Shown piece after piece: positions 23,801-38,800 of a stretch of 64,000 nt of DNA. The translations under genes were made by a program, and so were the position numbers. Origin of the DNA: Calliopum simillimum (lineage: Eukaryota; Arthropoda; Insecta; Diptera; Lauxaniidae); the NCBI GenBank assembly GCA_951812925.1, contig OX638370.1:35583948-35647947 (forward strand), written 5' to 3'. The notes beneath the pieces are model-generated. The model was not told the DNA's origin. It ran no database searches and saw only the letters and a program-made list of their open reading frames with translations. Numbering within the stretch: the first letter of the stretch is position 1; each line of letters opens with the position of its first letter.

Positions 23801-26800
23801 GGCGTTAAGTGAACTTTTCAGCTCAAAAAAGTCGAAATTTTTCCAAATCCCCTGTTTGAGTACTCCACAATTGAACAGAAAAAATCTTAGAAAAATTTTA
23901 AATGTATACTTTGTTAGGATTTTTCCTGACAAATCCAGTGGTACCATTTTTTTTGGCGCTACGACATTATTTTCATTCATGAAAAACGAATTTTTGATTT
24001 TTATTATCAAAAAATATCACGAAATCGGGCGAAAATATTTAGTCAACGACGGTTCCCAACGTCCGGACGGTTTGTTTTTTTTTCGGTCCCCCTAGTAAAA
24101 TTTTTTTAGAATATTTTTGGAAATTTTTTTAACCCATTATAAACAAATTTTTGAAAAAGGGGTCAAAAAGACCCTTAAAAACGGGATATAATGGGTTAAC
24201 ATAACTTTATGTAGAATCAAGCATGGAACAATATTTTAGAACATCTTAACCCATTATAAACAAGTTTTTGAAAAAGGGGTCGAAAAGACCCTTAAAAACG
24301 CGACATAATGGGTTAAGATGTTCTAAAATATTGTTCCATGCTTGATTCTACATTAAGTTATGTTGATATCTTAACCCATTATATCCCGTTTTAAGGGTCT
24401 TTTTGACCCCTTTTTCAAAAACTTGTTTATAATGGGTTAAGATGTTCTAAAATATTGTTCCATGCTTGATTTTACATTAAGTTATGTGAACATCTTAACC
24501 CATTATATCTCGTTTTTAAGGGTCTTTTTGACCCCTTTTTCAAAAATTTGTTTATAATGGGTTAAAAAAATTCCAAAAATATTCTAAAAAAATTTTTCTA
24601 GGGAGCACCGAAAAAAAAACCGTCCGGACGTTGGGGACCGTCGTTGACTAAATATTTTCGCCCGATTTCGTGATATTTTTTGATAATAAAAATCAAAAAT
24701 TCGTTTTTTATGAATGAAAATAATGTCGTAGCGCCAAAAAAAATGGTACCACTGGATTTGTCAGAAAAAATCCTAACAAAATATACATTTCAAATTTTTC
24801 TAAAATTTTTTCTGTTCAATTGTGGGGTGCTCAAACAGGGGATTTGGAAAAATTTCAACTTTTTTGAGCTGAAAAGTTCACTTAACGCCAAAAATGGACG
24901 TCTAATCAAAAAAAATAATGATGCCATTCGATTCTACGGGAAAAAATACATAAGAATCCATGTCTTGGATTTCAGTTTTCGACCTACTACGAAGCTGAGA
25001 ATTTATTCACTTCGGACCTATGAGTATGCATTTTTAAACCACGTTTTTCAACCTTCAAAAATATATCGACACCCCTTCCCGTCATCTCTCACAGCTAGGG
25101 TGGCGGCAATCTTCATGTCGATAATTAAATTTTGTAATTCTGCCGGTTGCGCGACGATTTTTAAACTTTCGTCCAAAACGCACCGGTCTAGTGAATATAC
25201 CCTGGGTGTAGGGTATAAAAATTGCTGTGATATGTAATAACATCGTGCCTGCCACCTATTTTAAAAAATTGGGTACGCTTAAAAAATAAGTTCAAGCGGC
25301 AGACATTTTTCATGATGCATTTTTGAGTTATTAATTTTTTCTCTCAATTTTCGTGACATAAAAAAATTATGTGATTTCATCGTCAAGCAGACTACGGTTT
25401 TTGTAAAGATAATGTCATAAGGAGTAGTAAAACTCATTTCTGCAATTCCGATATTGCTGCGAACAATAACTGTAATTTTGTAAAAGTGTAAAAAAAACAC
25501 TACATTAAATCATTCCATCGCGTCCGCCGTTAAGCGTAATAGTTCTCTCGAATGCCTTGAGCATGAAAATACAAGAGACAGACGCTTTTTACTACATCGT
25601 CATAGGCCAGAGTATACTCTGCTATAGGAGCTTTAGTCTAGGCTATCTTCTAAACTGTAGGTCGTATGAAAAAAACTTTCTAATCTTTTTTGGAGGAAAT
25701 TTTTAGAGCTACAAAATTGCTATCAGAAATTGTCCTGTAAAAGTAAGCGTTAACGAAATACTTGCAAGAGACTGTTTTTTGTGACCTTTGACCTCGAATA
25801 TCTTGCCTTTAAAATGTTAAAATAAAGGTCTGCGCAAATCAGTTTTCCCACTTTAATAGGAAAGTAAAAACTTCCATTTTACTTTATTTGTAAGAACGGT
25901 TTTTTATGGTTTTTAACTTAAATAAGAGGCCTTAATGTCTGTTTTCTTGTTTTTTATTTTTTTATTTTAGAGACCCTATGGAACAAAACGTAATCAATCA
26001 GGAACATTGCCGTCATTCAAAAGCAATGAATTGTTTTTATCGTCGAAGAAAGAAAGTCAACGATAAAAATATGGAACAAGATAGGAAATAGGACACTTAT
26101 CAAATCGATCAACATCAATTGATGAGCAATTTGATAACTCATAGTTTTGTAAGGTCCAAACTTTAGTGAATTTTGATTTTGTTTCTCAAAGTTTACTGCA
26201 ATACGATATAAAGAAAGAAGCTTCGTGATATTTTAAAAAACTTACTTAAAAGCACTTGGATTTCGTTCCAAGCAACTTCTTATTGCCCGCTGTCGCTCAT
26301 CCTCATATTGTAAATTATTAAAGCAGTCCTTACAATTACAATCTTGACAGAATTCTCCATTAGCAAAGCAATCGCAATACAACTTCAAACATTGTGACTT
26401 GGTACAGTTACAGTGTTTGCGACGTACTGTACCAACACTTTCTTCCTCCAATTTAGACTTCGAATCTTTCGTTTCCATATATGTGCCCGGTTCTTGCTTT
26501 ATTTTCATTGATGTGAGCTTATTTTGTTGCAGCTGTTGTTGCAATTGTAATTGTTGTGTTTGTTGTTGTAATTGTAATAGCTGTCTCTGCTCCTGTTGTT
26601 GCTGTCGTTGCCGTTGCTTTTGCTGCAACAACTGTTGTTGATGTAACAAACGTTGCTTTTGCAACATCTGTTGTGCCTTATGTTGCTGCTGTTGTGCCAT
26701 CAAAGCTTGCGCTTGGCCACAGATTATCAATGATTTAAGCTCAGCATTAGTTTTCAATTCTACAGGATGTGGAGCTTCGTTGACTCCTGATTTTAAAATG

Positions 26801-29800
26801 CTATAGTATTTCTTTGGCGAATTGGATACAGAGGAATTTGAAGCTGAAGCAGAGGTTGATATTACATTGCTGCTACTACTGCTAGCGCTCGGTACCGTAG
26901 CAATTATTCTATGTTGCTGTTCTTGATTTTTACCACCACTAATATTAAATTTGTGTAAAGCTGGTATATTATTATTGCGCAACATTGAACGCGACATAAC
27001 AACAATGCGATTTCCTGTAGATGTTCTCTTTGTTTCTGCTATAACGCCGCCGCTGCTAGTCGATGCCATACGTTGAATTTGAGTATTGATTTCGGAGATT
27101 TTATGTTTTCGTACAAGACTTACAGTACTAACACCTGAACTGGGCACAGTTTTGATGCTTTGAATGCTGGCACTTGCAGATGTGGTTGGAGAGTTTGCTG
27201 CTACTGTTACATTGGTATTGCTATCATCAATTTTTCTCAAGGTTGGCACGGTAACGAAAGCTTTTTGCTGTAAAGATATAAATTGTTTTTTTTTAGTTTT
27301 TGCACACTGAACTGTGACAGCCAGTCTGCAGTCACTTAAAGTTAAAATTTTAAGGCTGGACATAAGTAAATATGGAAAAGTGTGGAAAAAGGGTAATTTG
27401 ATTTTAAGCCCAAATTTTGAAAAATCAATTTAAAGCCAACAATTGGGCGTTATTTCGTTTTTGTTTTTGGCTATCATTTCCTAACACCTTTCTACCACAT
27501 CACAGTTTTAATCAAAAAACAATATTTAAGCCTATAACACTCATGGGAACTTCTTTTAATTTAAAAACAGAAATTGCCTTATACCACATTGCTGTGTGAA
27601 GTTACATACGTTAAAACTTACCACTTTTGTTGTAATCGGCGAAAAGGTGACAGGAACACCATCTTTTTTTGGTGATTGTGATAAAAACATTTTGTTCGTT
27701 CCTACGGCGCTTGGCCTTACAACGGTAAATTTTTGTGGCGCTGAATTGAAAATTTTTATTGGCGCACCTACCGTAGTAGCGGCAGCTGTTGAAGTAGAAG
27801 TCGTAGACGTCGAAGAAGTCTTTGCTGTGCTTGAAATGACGCTCGACTTGGGCGCTGATAAAACGCGTACATATTGTAAACCGGGCTTTCCTGGTATATG
27901 AACTGCCTGCAATTGACCAGCACTAGCAGATCCTATTAGGCCAGCTGCTGTTGTTGCCTTAGGTGATAGCTTTATAATATTTTGATTAGAAACAACAATT
28001 TGTTTCCCATTAGCGCTTTGCACAACAATTTTTCCACTTGTTGCTGCTGCTGCTGAAGCTGTGGTTGTTTTTTGTTGTAAAGCATCAGTTTTTGATACAG
28101 CAGTAGTTGTTGTTGTTTCCGATATACTTACTGATGTAATTTTTGTTACATTGGTTGTTGTTGCTGCGTTTGATGTTTTTATTAAAACTTGATTCCCACT
28201 GCTACTGGTGGTCATGACTTTTTTGCCGGCCAATTGTGCTGCCATTGTTGGTGACATAGTTAGCGCTGCTTTGGTGTTCGTAGCCCCTGCTGCTGTCGTT
28301 GTAGTATGTGTTGTTCCTGTTGTTGGTTTGATGGGTACCAGAGTACCATCGGCTGAACGTATAACTTGTATAGCAACCGTTTTATTGGCACCAGAATTTG
28401 TTGTAATAGCACCCGTTGTAGTTGTTGTTGCTTTTTGTAAATAAATAATTTGCCCATTTGCAGTCTTAACGGCTGTTGGTTTGGCCCCGGCGCCGGAAAT
28501 CGCTGTGCCAGCAATATTAGCATTGGATTTTGATGTAATTTTAATAAGTTGATTTGTTGTTGGCGATGTTGTTGTTTGTGTTGCAAATTTTTTATTATTT
28601 AGAACTGAAGCTGCAGCACCGGAAATAGTTGTTAGAGCTGAGTTTGTACTAACTTTTACATTTTGTGCATTTGGTTTTATTGGTGTTGTTGCTGTTGTAG
28701 ACGCATTAGTTGACGTTTGCGTTTTAGTTTCATTTTCTATTGTTGTTGTAGTTGTTTTATTTAACCTTTGCTGTGTCGCAAGTTCTTCTTTATTTGTTGT
28801 TACTACTCGTGTCCTTTTAGGACCCGGTGTATTCAATGTCTCATCTAAACAATCATCCACAAGATTTTCAATGCTTCTCTTTACAGGTGATTCATCAAGT
28901 AAATCGTCAAAACTTAATTCTGGTAGAGTTGGTGTATCATTAAGTGGATCTGAAATGAAAGTTAAAATGAATCAAATTAATTGAATTCAAATAAAATTTT
29001 TTTATATTTCGGGGCTTTTAGCTTGACTAAACTTTCTGGAGAATTTTTTCTCAGACTGCATTGGAAAAAATTTTCGATGATATTTATTCATGACAAGGCC
29101 TTATGTGTTATATTAAGACAAGAACATTCTGTTGAAGTTAAACTTTGTTAACCAAATAGTAACTCTACAATTTTATACTTGAGAATTTGAAAATCAGAGA
29201 CCTACTCGATTACCACGAAGGTGCATTGGAGGTAATCGATAGGAAGCGGAGAAGAAAAAATATAAAGAAGAAAGTGGTCTTTATAGAAAAGCAAATAGTT
29301 ATGCTAAATCTATGATCACTAGTGCAGTTACCGACGAGGTCTATGAAAAGATCATGGACAAGGAGACGGCAGCTGATGCATGGGAAGCATTGAAACTTCA
29401 TTTCGAGGCTACTTCGAAAGACCAGCTTTTCAAGATTTGCATCGAATTTTTTTCTTTCAACTGGAGTTCAAGTCAAGATGTTTCAACACATATCGCTAAA
29501 TTGCGAAGTTTGTGGAGTGAATTGAATAATGGTTTAAGAGCAACAAATGAGAACGTTTTGCCGGATTTGCTGTTGGTATGCAAAATTTTACAAATCTTAC
29601 CAACACAATACTCACGAAAGACAACGAAAGAAATCATGAGGAGATGACTAATCAATTATGCATGTTCGAAAGGAATTTCAGAAAAGCTGATACAAAGAAG
29701 AGGAAACATTTTTAGTAAGATCTCAAGAAAAGAAACAAAATGTTCATCAAAAGGTAACTAAAGCAGATAAAGAACGTGACAAATGTAACTACTGTCATCG

Positions 29801-32800
29801 AAGAGGACATTGGGTTCGAGAGTGCAAGAAGTGGATAAATGATGGAAGACCAACTAGAGGTGGTGATGTCAAGTTTACTACGCACGAATCAAGTTTTGCC
29901 CTTAATATTATTTGTGGAGAAGCAAATTCAGCAGATGTACCATCAAAGAACTGGTGGATAGACAACGGTGCTACAAGACATATTACAAATGATTTCATCG
30001 TGGCAAGAGATCAAAGTCATCGCAAGGGATCGTGACAAATGGAGAGATTTCATATTGGCCCTATGCTCCTCCTAGGAGTTAAAGGAGAATACATACATAC
30101 ATACAAATCATTTGAAGATTTTAAGACGTCATGTTGTATTAAAGCTGCAGGAAAGGAATTCCTGAATGCAATTGTAAAAGGAGAAATACAAGTAGTGGCA
30201 ACAGTGGGCAACAATAAAACTTATTTATCGTTAAAGGATGTTTGGTACGTTCCAGAAATATCAAGAAATTTATTTTCGGTTTTAGCAGCTCAAGATCGAA
30301 ACCAAAATAGTGAATTTAAGTCAACTGCAACAAAATGTTGGCTAGCAGTAGGTGGAAAGGCGGTTATTACTGGCTCAAGAAGTTTACATGGAAGTTTATT
30401 TAAGGCTAATTTCCAAGCAGTTGTTTCAGAATGCGAAGTTCAGGTGCATTCTACGATTTCTAAAGATTCCATACTTCAGCTTTATCATGAACGATGGGGA
30501 CATCAAGACAAACGCCATGTGAAGACAATGATCGAAAAGGAATTAGGAATCAATTTTAAAATGGACAACAGTAATTGCGAAGCCTGTATATATGGAAAAA
30601 TTCACCTTAAGCCATTCGGTACAAAACCAAAAGCTACTGTTCAAGGGGAATTAATTTCTGCTGATGTATGCGGACCATTTCCAGAATCTTTCGACAAAAA
30701 GGAATACTTCATAATTTTCAAGGATATGTACAGTAAGTTTTGATATTGCTTTTTCTTACGAGAGAAATCTGAAGCAAAAGATGTGCTGAAACAAGTTATA
30801 GCATTCGCAAAGGCACAAGGTCACTTGATTAAGGAAGACAATGGAGGAGAATTTGACAACAAATAAGTCAAAACGATTTTAAAAATTAACGGAATTACAC
30901 AAAGGTTAACTGCTCCATACACTCCAGAGCAAAATGGTGCAAGTGAACGAGCCAATAGAACAATTGTTGTAATGGCGAGAACCTTTAAGTTCTCCAATCC
31001 AAATGTTCAATTTCCAGAAGCAATTTGGGCTGAATTAATTAATACAGCTGTATATATATTGAATCGAACAGGAAAATCGTCGGTTGATGGAATAAGTCCA
31101 TATGAAATTTGGAAAGGAAAGAAACCAAGAATTAACCATTTAAAAATAATAACTAGTGAATGTTATATCCATATTCCTAAAGAGAAAAGGAAGAAGATGG
31201 ATTCAAAAGCTTCAAAAGGATATTTAATTGGTTACGATGTATTGAAGAAAACAGAAAAGTAATTTTATCAAAGGATGTGAAGTTTGAAGAAAAACTTAAG
31301 GACATAACACAAGAAGTTAAACATCAAAAGGATATCAAGTTTCAAGAAAAGCTTAAGGACATAAAACAGAAAGATGTCAAGTTTGGAAAGAAATTAAAGC
31401 AAAAAGAAGAAAAGGTCAAACTAAAATTTCAAGATTATAAACCAAGTGTCAAAATGTATGATGATGATATAGAAAAAGAAATTGAAATTGTTGAAGAGCA
31501 AGATGAAACATTAGAAGAAGAACCTAAAGTGCCGGAACTAATAGAGGAAGAAGAACCTCAAGTGCCAGAATTAATATAAGAACCTCAAATGCCAGCATAA
31601 GTAGAAGGAGAAGAACCACAAGCGCCAGAATTAATAGAAGTAGAAGAACCTCAAGCGCCAGAATCAGTAGAAGAAGAAGGACCTCAAATAATGAAGAGAA
31701 AAAGAGATGAAGAAACAGAAAATCTTCAAATATACAAAAGATTAAGAGATCGTTCAGCAATTTCAAACACATGGTATAAGGATTATGTCATGACAGCATG
31801 CAAAAGAAACATAAACAACAAGGAAACTCAAGAATACAATAGTAATATAAAATCCACTATTAAAGAAGTTTTAAAAAGAAGTGACTGTTTAAAGTGGATT
31901 GAATCAATGAAATTAGAGTACGATTCATTGATGAAAAAGAAAACCTGGATTTTAGTAGATAAGCCAGTGAATACTTCAGTTATAAAATGTAAATGGGATT
32001 TTACTTTCAAGAAGGATAAAGAAGGACAGATCCAACGCTATAAGTCAAGATTAGTAGTAAAAGGATGTAATCAAAAGTATGGCATTAATTACACAGAAAC
32101 TTTTTCTCCCGTAACAAGATATTCTACTGTTAGAATACTTTTAGCTCTGGCTGTAGAATTTAAATTACATGTACATCAACTAGATGTCACAACAGCTTAC
32201 TTGAACGGAGATATTGACACGGATATTTACATGGAACAACCCGAAGGATTCGAGAAGTTGCGACGACAGACAGTTTCCTCATTTATTTCGTCGACTAAAC
32301 GTAAATCTAAAAAAAGTTAACAATGGTATATCATCTTCAACATCAAATTAATCAAAGTCATGAGCGTCAAGTGTGGGGTCTATAAATTCTGCTTTACGAA
32401 GACAGTTTTTAATAGTTGCTGTTTTATTGCTTTCGACAACACACAAAGAATTGGATACGTCAAACGTAAAAGTTGGCAATTCGAAAATCGTAGTTTTTAG
32501 GTATGCGCATTTTTATATTTTAACTTTTTTTTTCTGTACGAAAACCTATATAAAATAAATTTAGTCTGTGGCTTCAAAAATAGCTCCCAGGCCTTCAATT
32601 TCAAGCGAGAGGTACCAAACTTTGACACAAGACATGGAACCAAATGTCCAGATATCGAAAAACGCTGTCCCATTAAAAGTTGGTAACTTGAGTTACCAAC
32701 TTTTACGTTGGATGTATCGAATTGATTATCAAGAATAATCGACAACATGAAAGAAAGCAATGCAGAGAAAGAGTTTAGAAAAAGTTTTTCGTTAGAATGT

Positions 32801-35800
32801 GCCTTTGTCCGGCCCGCTGAGATGCCTTGTATGAAATACCGGAATGTATTTTGTTTTAAAAACATAACGAAAAACTTGGGACCAAGAAATTCGTCCGGCC
32901 ACGAGATATGTCTGCCTGAGGGAGCTGTTCGCAACGGGAGCTTTCACTGTACTCCTTTCTCGAGAATATACTCTCGAGAGGGAACATTTGCAATCGTGAA
33001 TATTTTATGAATGGAAACTCCCTTTCTAATAGGAATACTTTTTTTTAATATCGTTGACATTTTGCACACAAAGCCACTGCCCTTGACTTTTTCCAATATT
33101 GTTAACATTTTGCACAAAAAACCACTACGCAACACCGATCTTTTTCAATATCGTTGACATTTTTTTCCATTTTCCAGTTTACTTAATAAATCTTCAAACC
33201 TTCAGGAAAGAAGTGACTAAGTGAAAAGTAAAACAGGTATAAGCTGGAAACACTTGGTATAATATCAAAAATACTGGCATCATATGTATGAAAGCTATTT
33301 CAATAAGCTATAAAATTGTCATACTAAAGTTTTTAATTTGTCAACCAGTGCAGTGCAATGCACTGTTCTAGTTCAAAATATGGTCGGGTACGCGGAATTC
33401 AGTGGTGCTAACCACTTTCGTCTAAAAGTGGTGTTTTTCATAAAGAATCTCGTATTAATTTCTGATCAATCAATTATTTCTAATCAAAAGTATATTTTTC
33501 TGTTCAGGATGTATTAATGGCAATCGAGTTGCTAATTTTTAAATCATTTTATCAGATACTTCTTAATTTTAACGCTAATTTTTACATAATTTTAATTACA
33601 TAAGATGTCAAAATTAAATGGAAAATACCAGGGCTGCAAAGTAGTTTTTTGGCGAACATTGGAAGAAACAAAGATCCCTTTGGAAAAATAATTTCCATTC
33701 TCAAAATATTCACGTTTGCAAAAGCAATATAGTCTCGAGGGAATTTTAAATAAATTCATGATAAGGCCCAATATACAAAACAACACTGAGTCATAAATTC
33801 CTTAAAAAAATTTACATCTTTGAGTTGTTAATGGTTCTTTATTATTGAATTTTCTTCGAATCGGTTACAACTATGGATTTTATCAGTTTCAAAATTTTTC
33901 AATACTTGCTGCTTAACATTTCCTTATGCTTTTGTTGCATTACAGCATTTAATCACTTAAACAACAATTAAAAATATTATACAGTACTCGAATGCATAAA
34001 AACTAAATGTAATTAAATTTATAAATAGCAAAGTTACATAAAAAAAAAACTCCTCTACTTCTTGGCCTCCTGCTTCTTTTCACGTGCCTTCTTGCCTTCG
34101 GTCAACTCTAAACGCTGAGTTTCCGACAAGGGTGGTAAAGTTTTGGTGACAACACCTGTACCCAAGGTTAGATTACCATCACGCAAAGTGAAACGCTGAC
34201 CCTGCTCCAATACCATAGGCCGAATCAGACGTAGTATCAATTTGGTATCTTCACCAGGCATGACCATCTCTTTGTCGGGAATTTGCACCTGCACTGCACA
34301 ATCCCAGGTGCGTGAAAACATTTGCAATTGGATAAACGACATAAATGGCTTGTGGCGACCACCCTCATCCTTAGACAGGATATAAACTTGTGCCTCCATC
34401 TGATCCAGAGCCTTAACAGAACCTGGTTTACACATAACCATGCCACGCTTGATATCATCACGTTTAACACCGCGCACTAGGGCACCCAATTGATCACCAG
34501 CTTGAGCCTCATCTAAAATTTGATGGAACATTTCCACACCAGTAACTGTGGATTTAAGGACTTTGTTATATCCAACAAATTCACATTCATTGCCTTTTTT
34601 GACAACACCACGTTCCAAGCGACCAGTCACAACCGTGCCGCGTCCAGGAATTGAGTAAACATTCTCCACAGGCAATAAGAAAGGCTTATCCAATTCACGC
34701 ACTGGCGTTGGTATAAAGTTGTCAACTTCTTGCAAAAGCTTCAATATAGCCTCGCTGCCAATTTCCGGATTTTTATCTTCCAGCGCACATAACGCCGATC
34801 CCTTAACGACGGGCACTTTGTCACCATCGTAACCCATTTCAGTCAATAGTTCACGAATTTCCATTTCTACTAGGTCGACCATCTCCTGATCAGCAGCATC
34901 TACTTTGTTTATGAAGATCACAACATGATCGATACCAATCTGCTTGGCCAACAATAAATGCTCCCTTGTCTGTGGCATCGCACCATCGGTTGCAGCTACA
35001 ACCAAAATTGCACCATCCATTTGCGCTGTACCAGTGATCATATTTTTTATGTAATCAGCATGACCGGGACAATCGGTGTGCCCGTAGTGACGAGTTTCAG
35101 TCTGATATTCAACGTGGGCTACATTGATTGTGATACCGCGAGCTTTCTCTTCGGGAGCATTGTCGATCTCATTGTATTTCTTGCTTTCTGCCAGCTTTTT
35201 ATCGGACAAAACTTTGGTGATTGCTGCTGTTAGCGTAGTTTTGCCATGATCTACATGTCCAATTGTTCCAACATTGCAGTGAGGCTTTGTGCGTTCGAAA
35301 ACTTTCTTTTCGGCTGCATACTGGCGTCTCAATTGTAAACCTATAGTTGGTGTAGTAACGCACAGCTTTTGCAAATCACATGCTCCCGAGGAAACAGCCG
35401 CGGCAACAGCGCCTCTGCCGCGATTTAGCAATTTTGTACTCAAAGCACGGCGTTGTAGTGCAGCGGCAGAAACAGTGCCATAGCGGCTAGCACAACGCAC
35501 AGCTACCAGAACGGACATTTTTACTTCTTCGCTATGAAAAATTATAAATTGATTAAACTTAATTGATTATTTTTTTATTAGATACACTCATTCTACTTAC
35601 TATTTTCAAGAAAAATTATAAAGAAAAACACACTTCTCCAAGAAACCGTAAAAATCTGCTGTCAGTTGCGTAAACTAACCCCCAAAGAAATGTGAAAAAT
35701 TTCCCAACTGAAATGTCAAAATTTCCAGTAAATAGCTACATCTAGGTGTGAATATTTATTACACAATAATAGCGTTTTTAAGCGTTGCCATAATCATACA

Positions 35801-38800
35801 AAAAAGCTGAAGTTTATCTTGGGGAAAAAGTGAGTGAATTTTAGCAAATTGGCACAACTTTTACGATAATGGTGATTAACAGGTTTGCGTAGTAAACAGC
35901 CATAAAACTACTTCCACCTTATCAGAAAAAAATTAAAAAATTTAATTTTTAAAAATAAAGTCAATAATAGTAGTTGACAGTGCAATGCTTCTGCAAAATT
36001 ATGCCAAAATGATAACCAACTTCGTCCAAATCTTATTTTTTAATTTTGGTTTTAGTTAAAGAATTCAAGATCATACTTATTTATGAATATTCTGAGAAAT
36101 CCCGATGCGGATTGCTTCAATTTATCTTTAAGGAGGGTGTGGTTTCGCAAATTTTTTAATAGATATTATTTTTTTCGATGTCATTTACCTATGTACCAAG
36201 TCTTATCTATGTGCGTCAATAGTTTCAGAGATATAACAAACTAGTTTTCTTAGGGGGCGTGACACCATCCATTTTTGCAATTATAATTATTTTCCGGCTG
36301 TTTCTTTCATGTGTATCTAATTTCATTTACATACGTCAACTAGTTTCAGAGATATATTGAATTAATTTTTCAAGCGGCGTGGTACCGCCCATTTTTTCAT
36401 ATAAAATTATTTGGCTAAGGCCTTTAATATATGTATTAAATTTAATGCATCTGCGTTGAATAGATTCAGAGATATGATGAACCATTTTTTTAGGGCGTGC
36501 ACCGCCCACTTTTTCAACCCATGGTGTGGCATTTTTTGATTCTAGCATACTGTGTAAAATTCACTAAAATTGGTCGGTCAATTTCCGCTTTATTAATTTT
36601 CGAAAGCTAATATGCATTTTGTACCAGTCTGCGATATGAAGCGACTACGTTATACCTTGTCCTTAATACTTTGGATAATCAAACCGAAATAAGGAAAAAA
36701 AAAACAAAAAGCAAATATCAGCGCTCGCACTGAGTTGCTTGGTTTTTTTTCTTTGTTGCACATTAACTAAAATTTTTCATACATATCGGAAATATTTGAA
36801 AAGAATTATATATATGTGGCGATAAGCGATAAAAGCTTAAGTCAATTTAAGAAAAATGGGTTTGAGCTCAATTTTCGATTAGTTCTGGTTAAAATTACAC
36901 GGTTATTTGTATGCGTTTATTTAATGCTTATTTAGGTCTTAATAATGCCGAAAAAATTAATGATTAATTTTACCTACAACTAATGGAAAATTGAGCTCAA
37001 ACCCATTTTTCTTAAGTCGACTTAAGCTGTTATCGCTTATTGCCACAGATATTTGAATATAAATCAGTCGAAGTAAATCTTCATGCAAATTTTTTTTTTT
37101 TTAGAATCAGCTTATTTATTTAACTTAGAAGTATTAAGGCTTTGGTGTGGTTACGTAATGCATTGTCCTTACTATGTACCTTGGTTAATCAAACCGAAAT
37201 AAGAAAAAAACAAAGCGCAAATATCAGGGTTTCACACTATGCAGCTTGGTTTTTTCTTTGTTGCTAACCAGATCACTTGTTATTAACAACGCACTTTTTC
37301 ACTTAAATTTCCAAAAATATCATTAGCTGTGCTTTTGTGCACACGTTGTCTGTGCTCGTCCTAAGCACAATTTTTTATCTAGGGTAAGTTAAGCACCCTT
37401 GTTGTTGCTTTCCAATACGTGTCAAAAAGTGCTTACACAAGCCCAGATAGTGTCCACAAAAACATTGAAATCGCAAATTTTTTTTTTTTAGCTCTTATTT
37501 GTCTGTTTTGTTTTATTTTGAAATAATAATTAGCTCTGTTCCAGAGCAACAGTAAAATTGCTCTCAGCAAGAGATTTAACTACAAAATTTACTGGAACAA
37601 AATTTGGTCAAAAATTTGGCTGAAGTTTTTGCTGTCACAAATTAAAAAACAAATAAACAAATAATCAAATGAAATAATTTTGTATTATAAGAATATGTAT
37701 GTATTTTTATTTCTAGCAGTTTCATAGCAAAGTTGGAAAAAAATAAATACAACTATTTTATTTTCATGTTCACTGCATTCCAAACAAAAACATTTTACAC
37801 ATAGAAATAAAGAAAAGAGGGCTGTATTCTGGCAAACTCCCAGAAACGTCCAGTCGCCTACTTCAACTTCTTCTATGGACGCAAGATGTTGATGTGTCTA
37901 CACTTTTTCTTGCGGCATTTGGTAGAACTTGGATGTTTTTTTCCGCTCTCATTTGACTTAATTTTGAATACGGGAACAAAACTTAGTCAACTTAAGGTAA
38001 CAAAAGGAAACAAAAGTTAACTTTTGTTTACTTCTGGAACGGAGCTAGTAGTATGTGTCAAATAAAAGCTCTTTTAAATTCAAGGTTGTAATGGTTGGTA
38101 TTGCACATTTTGATCGTCATACAGAAGAGAACTATGGACAAATTCGCCCAAAATTTTTAAACAAATTTTTTCTATTAGTTCAAACAAAGTAATTAAACAA
38201 ATGCGATCAAAAAAAATATGAAATGAAATAATTTTTTTAGCCCATCGCTTTACCCAGTTGCTCCTTTTTTATGGTTTATTCTTTTTTTCAACAAACGCAA
38301 CATTTCAAATTTCACAACTTGACTGACGGTTTGATTTCGAACATGAATGATAGTTTGACCACTACCAACAATCATTCAAAAGTGTGGAATTTATGACGAT
38401 CATGATCGCTAGTGTATACCTCCCTTAAGTGTAACAGGCTATACATGAGGCTTTACATAAAAAAAAATTAAATGTTTATATGGCAACATCGAAAAATCCC
38501 TCCAAGGGAAATTTTTATTTTGGAGCCACTTTTTGACATATTCTGACGGTAGACATAATGAACGGATAAATTAAAGAAAAATTAAAATTTAAAGAATTTT
38601 AGTTTTCTCAAATGATATTTTCGCATAAATTAAAATTAAAGATGTTTTCAAATGTACAAACATGTTTTTTTTAGATGTCAAGTAACGCAAATTTCTTTAG
38701 ATTTTACATCGTGGGTCAGACCACACTTTTTAATTAAAAAAATTTTAATTTTACTAAAACCTTTGCTTTTTTATCATATTCATTTTCAAAACAATATTAA

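Larger units (their letters stand above)
22612..25213 (+). repeat. Dispersed repeat family, copy B (in mip120 intron)
   Basis: This copy starts near ACTAGAAAGGGTGTTACC and ends with ACCCTGGGTGTAGGGTATA. It has the same internal order as copies A and C: about 130-bp units, then the GACGGACATGGCTACATCG block. It is split by the foldback element at 23501-25190. It lies in the intron between the two CXC-domain exons of mip120. Confidence 0.75.

Noticed and set aside
24680..25237. 185-residue plus-strand frame
   Set aside because: It is one arm of the foldback element; the other arm reads the same words in reverse at 23738-24010.
26399..26738. Cys/Val-rich plus-strand frames
   Set aside because: They are the antisense of the CAG-rich glutamine stretch of mip120 exon 3.
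27596..28444. Valine-rich plus-strand frames
   Set aside because: They are shadows of the Thr/Ala-rich mip120 exon 2 on the other strand.
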